Source: Rhizobium sp. CG5
Lineage (GTDB): Bacteria > Pseudomonadota > Alphaproteobacteria > Rhizobiales > Rhizobiaceae
Reading direction: 5' to 3'
DNA length: 64,000 nucleotides
NCBI RefSeq assembly: GCF_023701945.1
Contig: NZ_JABAEF010000003.1
Location: 310,001 to 374,000, forward strand
Shown here piece after piece: positions 57,269 to 64,000 of this stretch. Each line of letters opens with the position of its first letter. Positions within the stretch are counted from its first letter, which is position 1. Made by a program: the position numbers and the translations under genes. Below the pieces are notes generated by a model. The model was not told the DNA's origin. It ran no database searches and worked only from the letters and a program-made list of their open reading frames with translations.

Positions 57269-57289
57269 GTAATACCTTGGAGGTATTAC
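57269..57289 (+). promoter_or_regulatory. VapBC1 operator overlapping the vapB1 ribosome site
   Basis: A perfect palindrome, GTAATACC-N5-GGTATTAC, ends two bases before vapB1. GGAGG, the ribosome site, lies at its centre. Antitoxin-toxin complexes usually bind such palindromes; the same sequence in RNA could also fold and hide the ribosome site. Confidence 0.7.
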
Positions 57290-57290
57290 A

Positions 57291-57539
57291 ATGCGAGTGA
57301 CCGAAAAAGGCCAAGTGACCATACCGAAAAATGTCCGCTCCAATCTCGGCATAGACTCCGGCAGCGAGGTCGAATTTGTGCTGCGTGACGGAGAAGCCGT
57401 GTTACGGCGCGTTCAGCCATCAAGCAAAGAAGCAGAGCGCCGCGTGCAGGAGCTTGTCAATCACCTGCGGCGCCAGCAGGGCTCGATGTCTCTCGGCGAC
57501 ATGACCGGTGACGAGTTCTACCGGTTGCTGCGAGACTGA
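57291..57539 (+). CDS. VapB-type antitoxin, AbrB/SpoVT domain (first module)
   Basis: The 82-residue protein has an N-terminal swapped-hairpin AbrB domain (MRVTEKGQVTIPKNVRSNLG, then EVEFVLRDGEAVLRRV), followed by an acidic helical tail that would wrap the toxin (to RLLRD). It should bind the palindrome just upstream and neutralise the PIN protein encoded four bases downstream. It lies between ruvC and ruvA, which is not its usual setting. Confidence 0.88.
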   Translation: MRVTEKGQVTIPKNVRSNLGIDSGSEVEFVLRDGEAVLRRVQPSSKEAERRVQELVNHLRRQQGSMSLGDMTGDEFYRLLRD

Positions 57540-57543
57540 ACCC

Positions 57544-57957
57544 ATGGCAACGCTGGTCGATACCAATATCCTGATCGACGTCTTTCACACGCGAAGCGCA
57601 TTCACGGAATGGTCTTTCGCCCGGCTGCAGGCAGCCCGCTTTGAGGGCGCACTGATCATCAATCCTCTCATTTATGCCGAAATGGCGGCCGGCTACGCCA
57701 CCGTGGCAGACCTGGAGGCGGCGTTGGTGCCGAGCCTCTTTCAGCGGGAAGACCTTCCCTGGGAAGCGGCCTATGCCGCGGGCCATGCCTACCTGCAGTA
57801 TCGCCGCGGCGGCGGAGAGAAACGCGCGCCGCTGCCCGACTTCTACATCGGTGCCCACGCCATGGTGAAGAACCACAAACTGCTCAGCCGCGATGCCGGT
57901 CGGTACCGCACCTATTTTCCGCTCCTTTCCCTCATCTCCCCCGAAACCCATCCCTGA
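57544..57957 (+). CDS. VapC-type PIN-domain toxin (first module)
   Basis: PIN-domain ribonuclease of 137 residues: DTNILIDVF supplies the first acidic residue, NPLIYAEM the conserved glutamate, and [10 protein letters not shown] and LSRDAGRY further metal ligands. VapC toxins cut tRNA or rRNA. The start at 57544 is four bases after the antitoxin stop; ruvA begins 11 bases after the toxin stop, so it is cotranscribed with a repair gene. Confidence 0.88.
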   Translation: MATLVDTNILIDVFHTRSAFTEWSFARLQAARFEGALIINPLIYAEMAAGYATVADLEAALVPSLFQREDLPWEAAYAAGHAYLQYRRGGGEKRAPLPDFYIGAHAMVKNHKLLSRDAGRYRTYFPLLSLISPETHP

Positions 57958-57968
57958 CGGACACCCCC

Positions 57969-58586
57969 ATGATCGGCAAACTTAAAGGTACCATCGAGGA
58001 GATCGGCGACGATTACGTGCTCGTCGACGTGCATGGCGTCTGCTACGTCGCTTTTTGCTCGTCGCGCACGCTCGGGCGGCTCGGTTCGCCGGGTGAAGCG
58101 ATCGTGCTCTATATCGAGACCTATGTGCGGGAGGACCAGTTGAAGCTCTACGGCTTCATGACCGCGCTGGAGCGCCAATGGTTCAACCTGCTACAAAGCG
58201 TCCAGGGCGTCGGCGCCAAAGTGGCGCTGGCCGTGCTGTCGACGCTGACGCCGGGCGAACTCGCCAATGCCATCGCGCTGCAGGACAAGACATCGATTTC
58301 ACGCGCCCCCGGCGTCGGGCCAAAGGTTGCCATTCGCCTGGTCACCGAATTGAAGAACAAGGCTCCCGCCTATGCCGGCGAGGCCAGCGCTAATATCGGC
58401 CTGAAGCAGGAACTCGGCGAAGGCGTCGCCTCGGCGCCGGTCTCGGACGCCGTCTCGGCGCTGACCAATCTCGGCTATTCCCGCGACCAGGCCGCCAACG
58501 CCATTGCCGCGGCGCTGAAGAACGGCGGCGAGGACGCCGACAGCGCCAAGCTGATCCGGCTGGGGCTGAAAGAGCTGTCGCGGTGA
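57969..58586 (+). CDS. ruvA: Holliday-junction DNA helicase subunit RuvA
   Basis: The 205-residue protein has an OB-fold N-terminus ([24 protein letters not shown]), two helix-hairpin-helix motifs ([15 protein letters not shown] and [14 protein letters not shown]), and a C-terminal domain III that contacts RuvB ([13 protein letters not shown]). It clamps the junction for RuvB. A TA module sits on each side of it, so both of its normal operon partners are displaced. Confidence 0.95.
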   Translation: MIGKLKGTIEEIGDDYVLVDVHGVCYVAFCSSRTLGRLGSPGEAIVLYIETYVREDQLKLYGFMTALERQWFNLLQSVQGVGAKVALAVLSTLTPGELANAIALQDKTSISRAPGVGPKVAIRLVTELKNKAPAYAGEASANIGLKQELGEGVASAPVSDAVSALTNLGYSRDQAANAIAAALKNGGEDADSAKLIRLGLKELSR

Positions 58587-58607
58587 TATCCTTGCTTTTG
58601 GCGTAGT

Positions 58608-58633
58608 TCCTTACTATTTTGGATTTGTAAGGA
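58608..58633 (+). promoter_or_regulatory. Inverted repeat before vapB2, possible operator
   Basis: TCCTTAC and GTAAGGA with a 12-base AT-rich spacer, in the 80-base gap between ruvA and vapB2. It differs from the palindrome of the first module, consistent with two unrelated TA systems. Confidence 0.45.
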
Positions 58634-58666
58634 GCAGGACAACTGACGAACCTGAGGACGCAGAGC

Positions 58667-58927
58667 ATGAATGTCTTCTATGCGACCATGACTTCCAAGG
58701 GGCAGACCACGGTCCCTGCTGAAATCCGCGAGCTTTTGAAGTTGAAGCCCGGCGACCGGCTTCGGTACGTCGTGAAAAACGGCGAGGTCACGCTGAAAGC
58801 CAAGAATAAGCGGCTGACCGATCTTGCGGGCATCCTGCATCGTCCAGGCATGCCGGCCATGACGGTCGAAGAGATGAACGAGGCTATTGGCGAGGCTATC
58901 GTCGACCATGTGATGGGACGCGAATGA
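58667..58927 (+). CDS. VapB-type antitoxin, AbrB/SpoVT domain (second module)
   Basis: The 86-residue protein has the AbrB hairpin (MTSKGQTTVPAEIRELLKL, then RYVVKNGEVTLKAK) after a seven-residue leader and a helical acidic tail. It differs from the first antitoxin over most of its length. It overlaps the toxin gene (ATGA), and the pair lies between ruvA and ruvB. The start at 58667 follows GAGGA; an inner ATG at 58688 is possible. Confidence 0.87.
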   Translation: MNVFYATMTSKGQTTVPAEIRELLKLKPGDRLRYVVKNGEVTLKAKNKRLTDLAGILHRPGMPAMTVEEMNEAIGEAIVDHVMGRE

Positions 58928-59322
58928 TCGGCATCGATACCAATGTCTTGCTTCGCCTCACCATCCGGGACCATGATGAGCAGACGAAACTGGCGCTCGC
59001 GTTTGCTGGCAGCCTCACGCTTGAACAGCCTGGCTTCATCAACAGCGCGGTTTTGCTGGAATTCATCTGGACAGCCCGTCGGCAGGTAAAAATGTCCAAA
59101 GAGGAATTGAAGATCATCCTATCGGGCTTGCTCGATTCTGAAAATCTGGTGCTGGAAGACGAAAACGTCATCGAACTGACACTGGATGAAATGGATCGCA
59201 GCAACGAGGAATTCGCCGATATTTTTATCGCTCTCAAGAACCGGGAGCTTGGCTGCAGGACAACCATGACATTCGACCGGAAAGCCGCAAGGACAGTCCC
59301 CCACATGGAACTGCTCGCATGA
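58924..59322 (+). CDS. VapC-type PIN-domain toxin (second module)
   Basis: The 132-residue PIN protein carries [18 protein letters not shown] with the conserved glutamate, and [15 protein letters not shown] and TTMTFDRKA with the later acidic ligands. It belongs to a different VapC subgroup from the first toxin. The gene looks less GC-rich than ruvA and ruvB. Its stop overlaps the ruvB start, so ribosomes ending the toxin may start ruvB. Confidence 0.87.
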   Translation: MIGIDTNVLLRLTIRDHDEQTKLALAFAGSLTLEQPGFINSAVLLEFIWTARRQVKMSKEELKIILSGLLDSENLVLEDENVIELTLDEMDRSNEEFADIFIALKNRELGCRTTMTFDRKAARTVPHMELLA

Positions 59323-60359
59323 CCGACCCTGCCCGTCTGATCACCCCGGAAAAGAAGGGCGAGGATCTCGACACCACCCTGCGGCCGCAGACGCTGGACG
59401 AGTTCACCGGCCAGGCGGAGGCGCGCGCCAATCTGAAGATCTTCATCGAGGCGGCCAAGAACCGTGGCGAGGCGCTGGATCATGTGCTGTTCGTCGGCCC
59501 GCCGGGCCTCGGCAAGACGACGCTGGCGCAGATCATGGCGAAAGAACTCGGCGTCAATTTCCGCTCGACCTCCGGTCCGGTCATTGCCAAGGCCGGCGAT
59601 CTCGCCGCCCTTTTGACCAATCTCGAAGAGCGCGACGTGCTGTTCATCGACGAAATCCATCGGCTCAGCCCAGCGGTGGAGGAAATCCTCTATCCGGCCA
59701 TGGAGGACTTTCAGCTCGACCTGATCATCGGCGAAGGCCCGGCGGCCCGCTCGGTGAAGATCGACCTGTCGAAATTTACGCTGGTCGCCGCCACCACCCG
59801 TCTCGGCCTTCTGACAACGCCGCTGCGCGACCGCTTCGGCATTCCTGTGCGCCTGTCCTTCTATACGGTGGAGGAACTGGAGCTGATCGTTCGGCGCGGC
59901 GCGCGGCTGATGGGCCTTGGCATGACCGACGACGGCGCCCGCGAGATCGCCAGACGGGCCCGCGGCACGCCGCGCATTGCCGGCCGCCTGCTGCGCCGGG
60001 TGCGCGATTTTGCCGAGGTCGCCCGTGCGCCAGCCGTGACCCGCGAGATTGCCGACGAGGCGCTGACCCGCCTGCTGGTCGACAATATGGGCCTCGACCA
60101 GCTCGACAAGCGCTATCTCAACATGATCGCCGTCAATTTCGGCGGCGGCCCGGTCGGCATCGAGACGATCGCCGCCGGCCTGTCCGAGCCCCGCGATGCC
60201 ATCGAGGACATCATCGAGCCCTATATGATCCAGCAGGGATTTATCCAGCGCACGCCGCGCGGCCGTGTTCTGACCGCAAATGCGTGGAAACATCTCGGCC
60301 TGCAGCCTCCGAAAGACATGGAGGCCGCGCAGTTCAGGCTGACGCTCGAGGACGATTGA
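59319..60359 (+). CDS. ruvB: Holliday-junction branch-migration ATPase RuvB
   Basis: AAA+ motor of 346 residues with Walker [10 protein letters not shown], Walker B FIDEIHR, sensor-1 region [18 protein letters not shown] and a C-terminal winged helix ([15 protein letters not shown]). It drives branch migration with RuvA. The ATG is inside the stop of the toxin gene (ATGA) with no independent strong ribosome site visible, implying dependence on translation of the TA module. Confidence 0.96.
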   Translation: MTDPARLITPEKKGEDLDTTLRPQTLDEFTGQAEARANLKIFIEAAKNRGEALDHVLFVGPPGLGKTTLAQIMAKELGVNFRSTSGPVIAKAGDLAALLTNLEERDVLFIDEIHRLSPAVEEILYPAMEDFQLDLIIGEGPAARSVKIDLSKFTLVAATTRLGLLTTPLRDRFGIPVRLSFYTVEELELIVRRGARLMGLGMTDDGAREIARRARGTPRIAGRLLRRVRDFAEVARAPAVTREIADEALTRLLVDNMGLDQLDKRYLNMIAVNFGGGPVGIETIAAGLSEPRDAIEDIIEPYMIQQGFIQRTPRGRVLTANAWKHLGLQPPKDMEAAQFRLTLEDD

Positions 60360-61259
60360 TTGATCAACAGACGGAATTTTATGAAAACGCTTGGCGGCGG
60401 TGTCGCCGGCATGATGGTCCTTGGCTCCTATGCCTTCGCGATCGAACCCCTCGCCCGCCTCAATATCACCCGCTACGCCCTGACGCCGCCCGGCTGGACG
60501 CCGGGCCTCAAGCTTCGGATCGTGGCGCTTGCCGATATTCACGCCTGCGAACCCTGGATGTCGGCCGACCGCATCGCGACGATCTGCGCCCGCGCCAATG
60601 AGCTTGGCGGCGACGTCACCGTTCTGCTCGGCGACTATGTCTCCGGCATGAAGCTGACCACCGGCACCGTTGCCCCGGACCGATGGGCGGCAGCGCTTTC
60701 GACGCTCACGGCACCGCTGGGCGTCCATGCGGTGATGGGCAATCACGACTGGTGGGAAGATCCCGAGGCCCAGGACGGTGGAACCGAAACCTTCAGCCAC
60801 CGCGCCCTGCGCGATGTCGGGATCACGGTGCATTCCAACACCGCCATCCGGCTGGAAAAGGACGGTAGCGCCTTCTGGATCGCCGGCCTCGAAGACCAGA
60901 TCGCCTTGCTGCCGAATTCGAAGTTCAACCGCCATGGCGTGCAGGGCCGGCACGATCTCGACGGCACCTTGGCCAAGGTGACCGACGAGGCACCGGTGAT
61001 CCTGCTGGCCCACGAGCCCGATATCTTTCCCAACGTGCCAAGCCGGGTGGCCCTGACGCTGTCCGGGCATACCCATGGCGGCCAGGTCCGGCTATTTGGC
61101 CATGCGCCCGTCGTTCCGTCGCGCTTCGGCGACAAATATGCCTATGGCCATGTCGAGGAGAATGGCTGTAACCTGATCGTCTCCGGCGGGCTCGGCTGCT
61201 CCATCGCACCGATCCGCTTCGGCTCGCCGCCAGAGATCCTCGTCATCGACTTGGGATAG
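60360..61259 (+). CDS. Tat-exported metallophosphoesterase
   Basis: Calcineurin-like phosphoesterase of 299 residues. It has a Tat leader (NRRNFMK with a following hydrophobic stretch) and the metal-site motifs ADIHA, LLGDYV, GNHDWW, LAHEPD and SGHTHGGQ. It resembles YkuE/YaeI, which act on lipid-linked or periplasmic phosphates. The TTG at 60360 is chosen because the twin arginines precede the ATG at 60381. It begins directly after the ruvB stop. Confidence 0.83.
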   Translation: MINRRNFMKTLGGGVAGMMVLGSYAFAIEPLARLNITRYALTPPGWTPGLKLRIVALADIHACEPWMSADRIATICARANELGGDVTVLLGDYVSGMKLTTGTVAPDRWAAALSTLTAPLGVHAVMGNHDWWEDPEAQDGGTETFSHRALRDVGITVHSNTAIRLEKDGSAFWIAGLEDQIALLPNSKFNRHGVQGRHDLDGTLAKVTDEAPVILLAHEPDIFPNVPSRVALTLSGHTHGGQVRLFGHAPVVPSRFGDKYAYGHVEENGCNLIVSGGLGCSIAPIRFGSPPEILVIDLG

Positions 61260-61263
61260 TTTT

Positions 61264-61773
61264 ATGGCCAAACGCACGATGATCACCATCAAGGCCAAGC
61301 CGAAGCGGTTCAACTACCGCATCGCCGGCCTTGGTTTTCGCGATGGCCATGTGCTGGTGCATCGCGCCACCCATGAGAGCTTTTGGACCTTTCCCGGCGG
61401 CCGCGCCGAAATCGGCGAGACATCGGCAGACACGCTCAAACGCGAAATGATCGAGGAACTGGGTGTCGAGGTCACCGTCGGGCCGCTGCTCTGGGTGGTG
61501 GAGAACTTCTTCCATTATGAAAAGCGCGACTGGCACGAACTCGGCTTCTACTACCGCATGGAGATCCCGGCCGATTTCCCCTTTCATCCGACCGACATCG
61601 TCCATCGCCTGACAGACGGCGGCAACGATCTTGAGTTCAAATGGGTGGAAGCGACCACCGCCAGCCTGACGGCGCTCGACATCCCGCCCTATTTCATCGC
61701 CGAGCAGATCGAAACCCTGCCGGACACGACCCGCCATCTGGTATGGTTCGACGGGGAGCTTGATCAGAAATGA
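61264..61773 (+). CDS. Nudix hydrolase
   Basis: The 169-residue protein has a complete Nudix box, GGRAEIGETSADTLKREMIEELG (G-x5-E-x7-REUxEExGU). It hydrolyses a nucleoside diphosphate linked to some moiety; the substrate is not predictable. Four bases follow the metallophosphoesterase stop, and its own stop overlaps the DinB-like gene, so the three are probably one unit. Confidence 0.88.
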   Translation: MAKRTMITIKAKPKRFNYRIAGLGFRDGHVLVHRATHESFWTFPGGRAEIGETSADTLKREMIEELGVEVTVGPLLWVVENFFHYEKRDWHELGFYYRMEIPADFPFHPTDIVHRLTDGGNDLEFKWVEATTASLTALDIPPYFIAEQIETLPDTTRHLVWFDGELDQK

Positions 61774-62327
61774 CCGATCCAGTCCGCGTCTTCCGCAAAC
61801 TCGCCCATGCCAATGCGCTGGCCAATCACCGGCTGCATACCGCCTGTTCCGCCCTGCGTCCCGGTGAATTCGAAGCGGCGAGACAGAGTTTCTTCCCCTC
61901 GATCCGCGCCACCTTGAACCATATCCTGATCGTCGACTGGTTCTATGTCGACGCCCTGGAAGGAGGCACGCTCGGCCCGAAAGCCTTCGAGAACCGCGAG
62001 CCCTTCCCGGACCTACCTGATCTCTCCAAGGCACAGACCGACGTCGACCGCCGCCTGATCGCTTTATGTAACGCTCTGGATGGCGAAAAACTTGCCGCCA
62101 TCGTCAACGTGCATCGCGGCAGCCGCATCCAGCACGACCGCTGCGACGATATCCTCAGCCACCTGTTCCAGCACCAGACCCACCACCGCGGCCAGGTCCA
62201 TGCCATGCTGTCGGGCACCAGTGTCAGACCGCCGCAGCTGGACGAGTTCATCGTCGGTGACGATGCAACGGCCCGCACCGAAGACCTGGCGGCATTCGGA
62301 TGGACCGAGACGGATCTGATGCGTTAG
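61770..62327 (+). CDS. DinB-like four-helix metal-binding protein
   Basis: The 185-residue DinB/YfiT-type protein has the histidine triad: one in ATLNHILIVDW and two in HQTHHRGQVH, placed as in the metal site of the family. Members include thiol S-transferases and proteins of unknown role. It overlaps the Nudix gene at its start and the convergent epimerase gene at its stop (4 bases). Confidence 0.85.
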   Translation: MTDPVRVFRKLAHANALANHRLHTACSALRPGEFEAARQSFFPSIRATLNHILIVDWFYVDALEGGTLGPKAFENREPFPDLPDLSKAQTDVDRRLIALCNALDGEKLAAIVNVHRGSRIQHDRCDDILSHLFQHQTHHRGQVHAMLSGTSVRPPQLDEFIVGDDATARTEDLAAFGWTETDLMR

Positions 62328-63220
62328 CCGGCCTGCACCTCGCAACCCGCCAGCCGCCGAACCGTCTCCTCCAGCAGCGTTTGCCCGCCCGGTCGCCAGC
62401 CGAGCGCCCGGATTTTGTCCGTCGGCATTGCCGCGACCGCGCCTTTGTCGGAGGCGTCTGGCAGCGGATGCTGACAATGCGTGACCGTCTGGACGGTGGC
62501 CAGAATGTCATGCCGGTCGGTGACGATATCGGAGACGTTGAACACCTGACCGCTCACTTTTGCAGCCTCGGTCTCCAGCATCAGCCGAACCGCCTGGCCG
62601 ACATCGCGCCCATGCACCTCCGAGCCCACCCGCGCCGCGATCGGCCGGCCCGCCAGGTAATCACCCAACAAATCGTCCCATTTGTTCGGCCGCAGGTCGC
62701 CATAGACACCGGTCAGCCTGAGGCTTGCCCCGGTAAAACCCGGCGAGGTCAGGTCGCGCAGCACCTGCTCGGCCCTCAGCTTGACGTCGCCATAGAGCGT
62801 CTGCGGCGAGAGCTGCAGGTCTTCGACAAGCTCTGTGCCCGATTCGACCCCATCATAGACAGCACGGCTCGACAGGAAGACGCAGCGCCGCACACCCGCC
62901 CGTCTGGCCGCGTCGAACAGGCTGACCGTACCGTCGAGATTTCTCCGCCGGAAGCCCGAGGGATCGTCCCCCTCCCCGCCGCGATACCGGCCGGGCAGAT
63001 GATCGAAGGCCGCGTGGACGAAGAAATAAGCCTCGTCGAAGGCCGAGATCTGGTCGAGATCGGCATCCAGCAGCAGCGGCACGAAACGCACTGGCCTGGA
63101 GAACAGCGAAACCTGCGGTGCGTGTCGCCCGCCGACCGTCACCTCATAGCCGCCCGCCAGCAGCGCCTCGACCACATAGCGCCCGACCAGTCCCGTGCCG
63201 CCGGAGACCAGCACCTTCAT
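62324..63220 (-). CDS. NAD(P)-dependent epimerase/dehydratase-like protein
   Basis: Extended-SDR protein of 298 residues with N-terminal VSGGTGLVGRYVVEALLAGG (Rossmann GxxGxxG), the middle segment CVFLSSRAVYDG, and YGDVKLRAE with the catalytic-type YxxxK. The sugar-nucleotide substrate is unknown. It overlaps the glycosyltransferase stop (ATGA), so the two may act on the same surface glycan. Confidence 0.82.
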   Translation of the reverse strand: MKVLVSGGTGLVGRYVVEALLAGGYEVTVGGRHAPQVSLFSRPVRFVPLLLDADLDQISAFDEAYFFVHAAFDHLPGRYRGGEGDDPSGFRRRNLDGTVSLFDAARRAGVRRCVFLSSRAVYDGVESGTELVEDLQLSPQTLYGDVKLRAEQVLRDLTSPGFTGASLRLTGVYGDLRPNKWDDLLGDYLAGRPIAARVGSEVHGRDVGQAVRLMLETEAAKVSGQVFNVSDIVTDRHDILATVQTVTHCQHPLPDASDKGAVAAMPTDKIRALGWRPGGQTLLEETVRRLAGCEVQAG

Positions 63221-64000
63221 GCGGCAGCAACTTGCTCAGGATTGGCCAGCGACGCAATGTCCGGAATATCCCGGCCGGTATAATAGGCCTGCCACAAAGC
63301 GATCAGCGGCTTCAGCCGGTCCGCCTTGGGATGATCGATCTCCCACGGCTTTTCATATTGGTAATGCAGAACAGAGATGCTCTTCCAGTCCCAGAGATCC
63401 GGCAGCGCGAACCACACATATTGCAGCATGTTCATGAAAACAGGCAGACCGTGCCAGTCGGGAAAATAGTCCTCGAGAAAGGTCTGGTCGGTGCGCCGCC
63501 AGAAGGCATCCGGCTGGTCCAGCCGCTTCAGCATCGTCTCGAAGGTCGCAAGCGACGGCCGGGCGACGAACACGCCGGAATTGAGCCTTTGAAAATCGGC
63601 CAGGCTTTCATAGACATTCGGCGCTGCGGAAAATTCCGGGTAGTCGAACAGCCTGTCGATGGATTTCAGCACAATCGCATCGGCATCGATGAATATGCAG
63701 GCCCTGTAGTCGATCAACTGCCAGAGCCTGAGCTTGCAGAAATTGTCGAGCGGCGCGTGGAAGGCCGGCTTTCGCCCCTTGGTGAAGGGCGCCGCGGCAT
63801 GCACATTGCCCTTGGCATGGCGTTGATTGAAGCCGTCCGACAGCGGCAGATGATCGACCTCGACCAGCCGGCAGCCGAACGGCAGCAGCGGCTCAAGATC
63901 GTCAGCCGCGACGCCTTCCGTATGCAGCACGACGATGTCGGCATGACTGCCGGAAAGCCGGATCGAACGGGCCAGCGCCACGGCCCCCATGGCATAATCG
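63217..64000 (-). CDS. Glycosyltransferase family 8-like protein (5' end missing)
   Basis: About 261 codons are visible; the gene runs off the right edge and the frame is open to position 64000, reading DYAMGAVALARS, the normal early segment of GT8 proteins. FIDADAIVLKSID carries the DxD metal motif and FQRLNSGVFVARPS the acceptor-site asparagine region. It probably adds a hexose to a surface polysaccharide or a storage primer. It is coupled to the epimerase-like gene. Confidence 0.85.
   Translation of the reverse strand, partial: DYAMGAVALARSIRLSGSHADIVVLHTEGVAADDLEPLLPFGCRLVEVDHLPLSDGFNQRHAKGNVHAAAPFTKGRKPAFHAPLDNFCKLRLWQLIDYRACIFIDADAIVLKSIDRLFDYPEFSAAPNVYESLADFQRLNSGVFVARPSLATFETMLKRLDQPDAFWRRTDQTFLEDYFPDWHGLPVFMNMLQYVWFALPDLWDWKSISVLHYQYEKPWEIDHPKADRLKPLIALWQAYYTGRDIPDIASLANPEQVAAA

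Overview
The window reads as chromosomal DNA of a Rhizobiaceae bacterium (Rhizobium/Agrobacterium type). The reasons are a high G+C content, the divergent dctA / dctBD arrangement with a sigma-54 promoter, a smo-type polyol operon, a bcsN-containing cellulose operon, RirA-like iron boxes, an alphaproteobacterial LexA-type box and a possible serC leader. Species cannot be fixed from sequence reading alone. The smo and smoC names follow the rhizobial polyol operon and rest on family and gene order.

Layout. 1-3.6 kb: C4-dicarboxylate uptake (dctA partial, dctB, dctD). 3.6-9.3 kb: an Ldh2-type dehydrogenase, an FAD/GcvT-type N-demethylase-like enzyme, a choline-kinase-like phosphotransferase and a DeoR regulator. 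9.4-19.5 kb: regulator smoC and a polyol operon (ABC transporter smoEFGK, smoS, mtlK, a HAD phosphatase and an FGGY kinase). 19.6-26.3 kb: dipeptide epimerase, mnmA, tRNA-Met, a cupin, a small secreted protein, an acyltransferase/SGNH protein bounded by ~100-bp direct repeats, and a UPF0126 membrane protein. 26.5-36.1 kb: hydroxamate-siderophore uptake (two TonB receptors, fhuB, fhuD, fhuC and an AraC regulator), with a TGA-N9-TCA box in each of the three promoter regions. 36.2-37.5 kb: an intact IS4-family element sitting inside a palindromic intergenic repeat. 37.6-45.2 kb: cellulose synthesis (bcsA, bcsB, a TPR protein, bcsN; no bcsZ). 45.6-50.5 kb: a transglycosylase-like lipoprotein, a VOC protein, a Tim44-like protein and a cyanide-insensitive-type bd oxidase with a 37-residue DUF2474-like subunit. 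50.6-56.6 kb: serC-serA, DoxX, an outer-membrane beta-barrel and a luciferase-like oxidoreductase. 56.7-60.4 kb: the ruv genes. 60.4-64.0 kb: metallophosphoesterase, Nudix, DinB-like, a sugar-nucleotide epimerase-like protein and a partial GT8 glycosyltransferase.

The most unusual part is the ruv locus. The order is ruvC, vapBC, ruvA, vapBC, ruvB, all on one strand. Two unrelated VapB (AbrB-type)/VapC (PIN) toxin-antitoxin pairs lie inside the Holliday-junction operon. A GTTC-N7-GTTC LexA-type box overlaps a TTGACT -35 element just after ruvC. A perfect palindrome then covers the ribosome-binding site of the first antitoxin, and ruvB starts inside the stop codon of the second toxin. This suggests an SOS-controlled transcription unit that ties RuvAB expression to two toxin-antitoxin modules.
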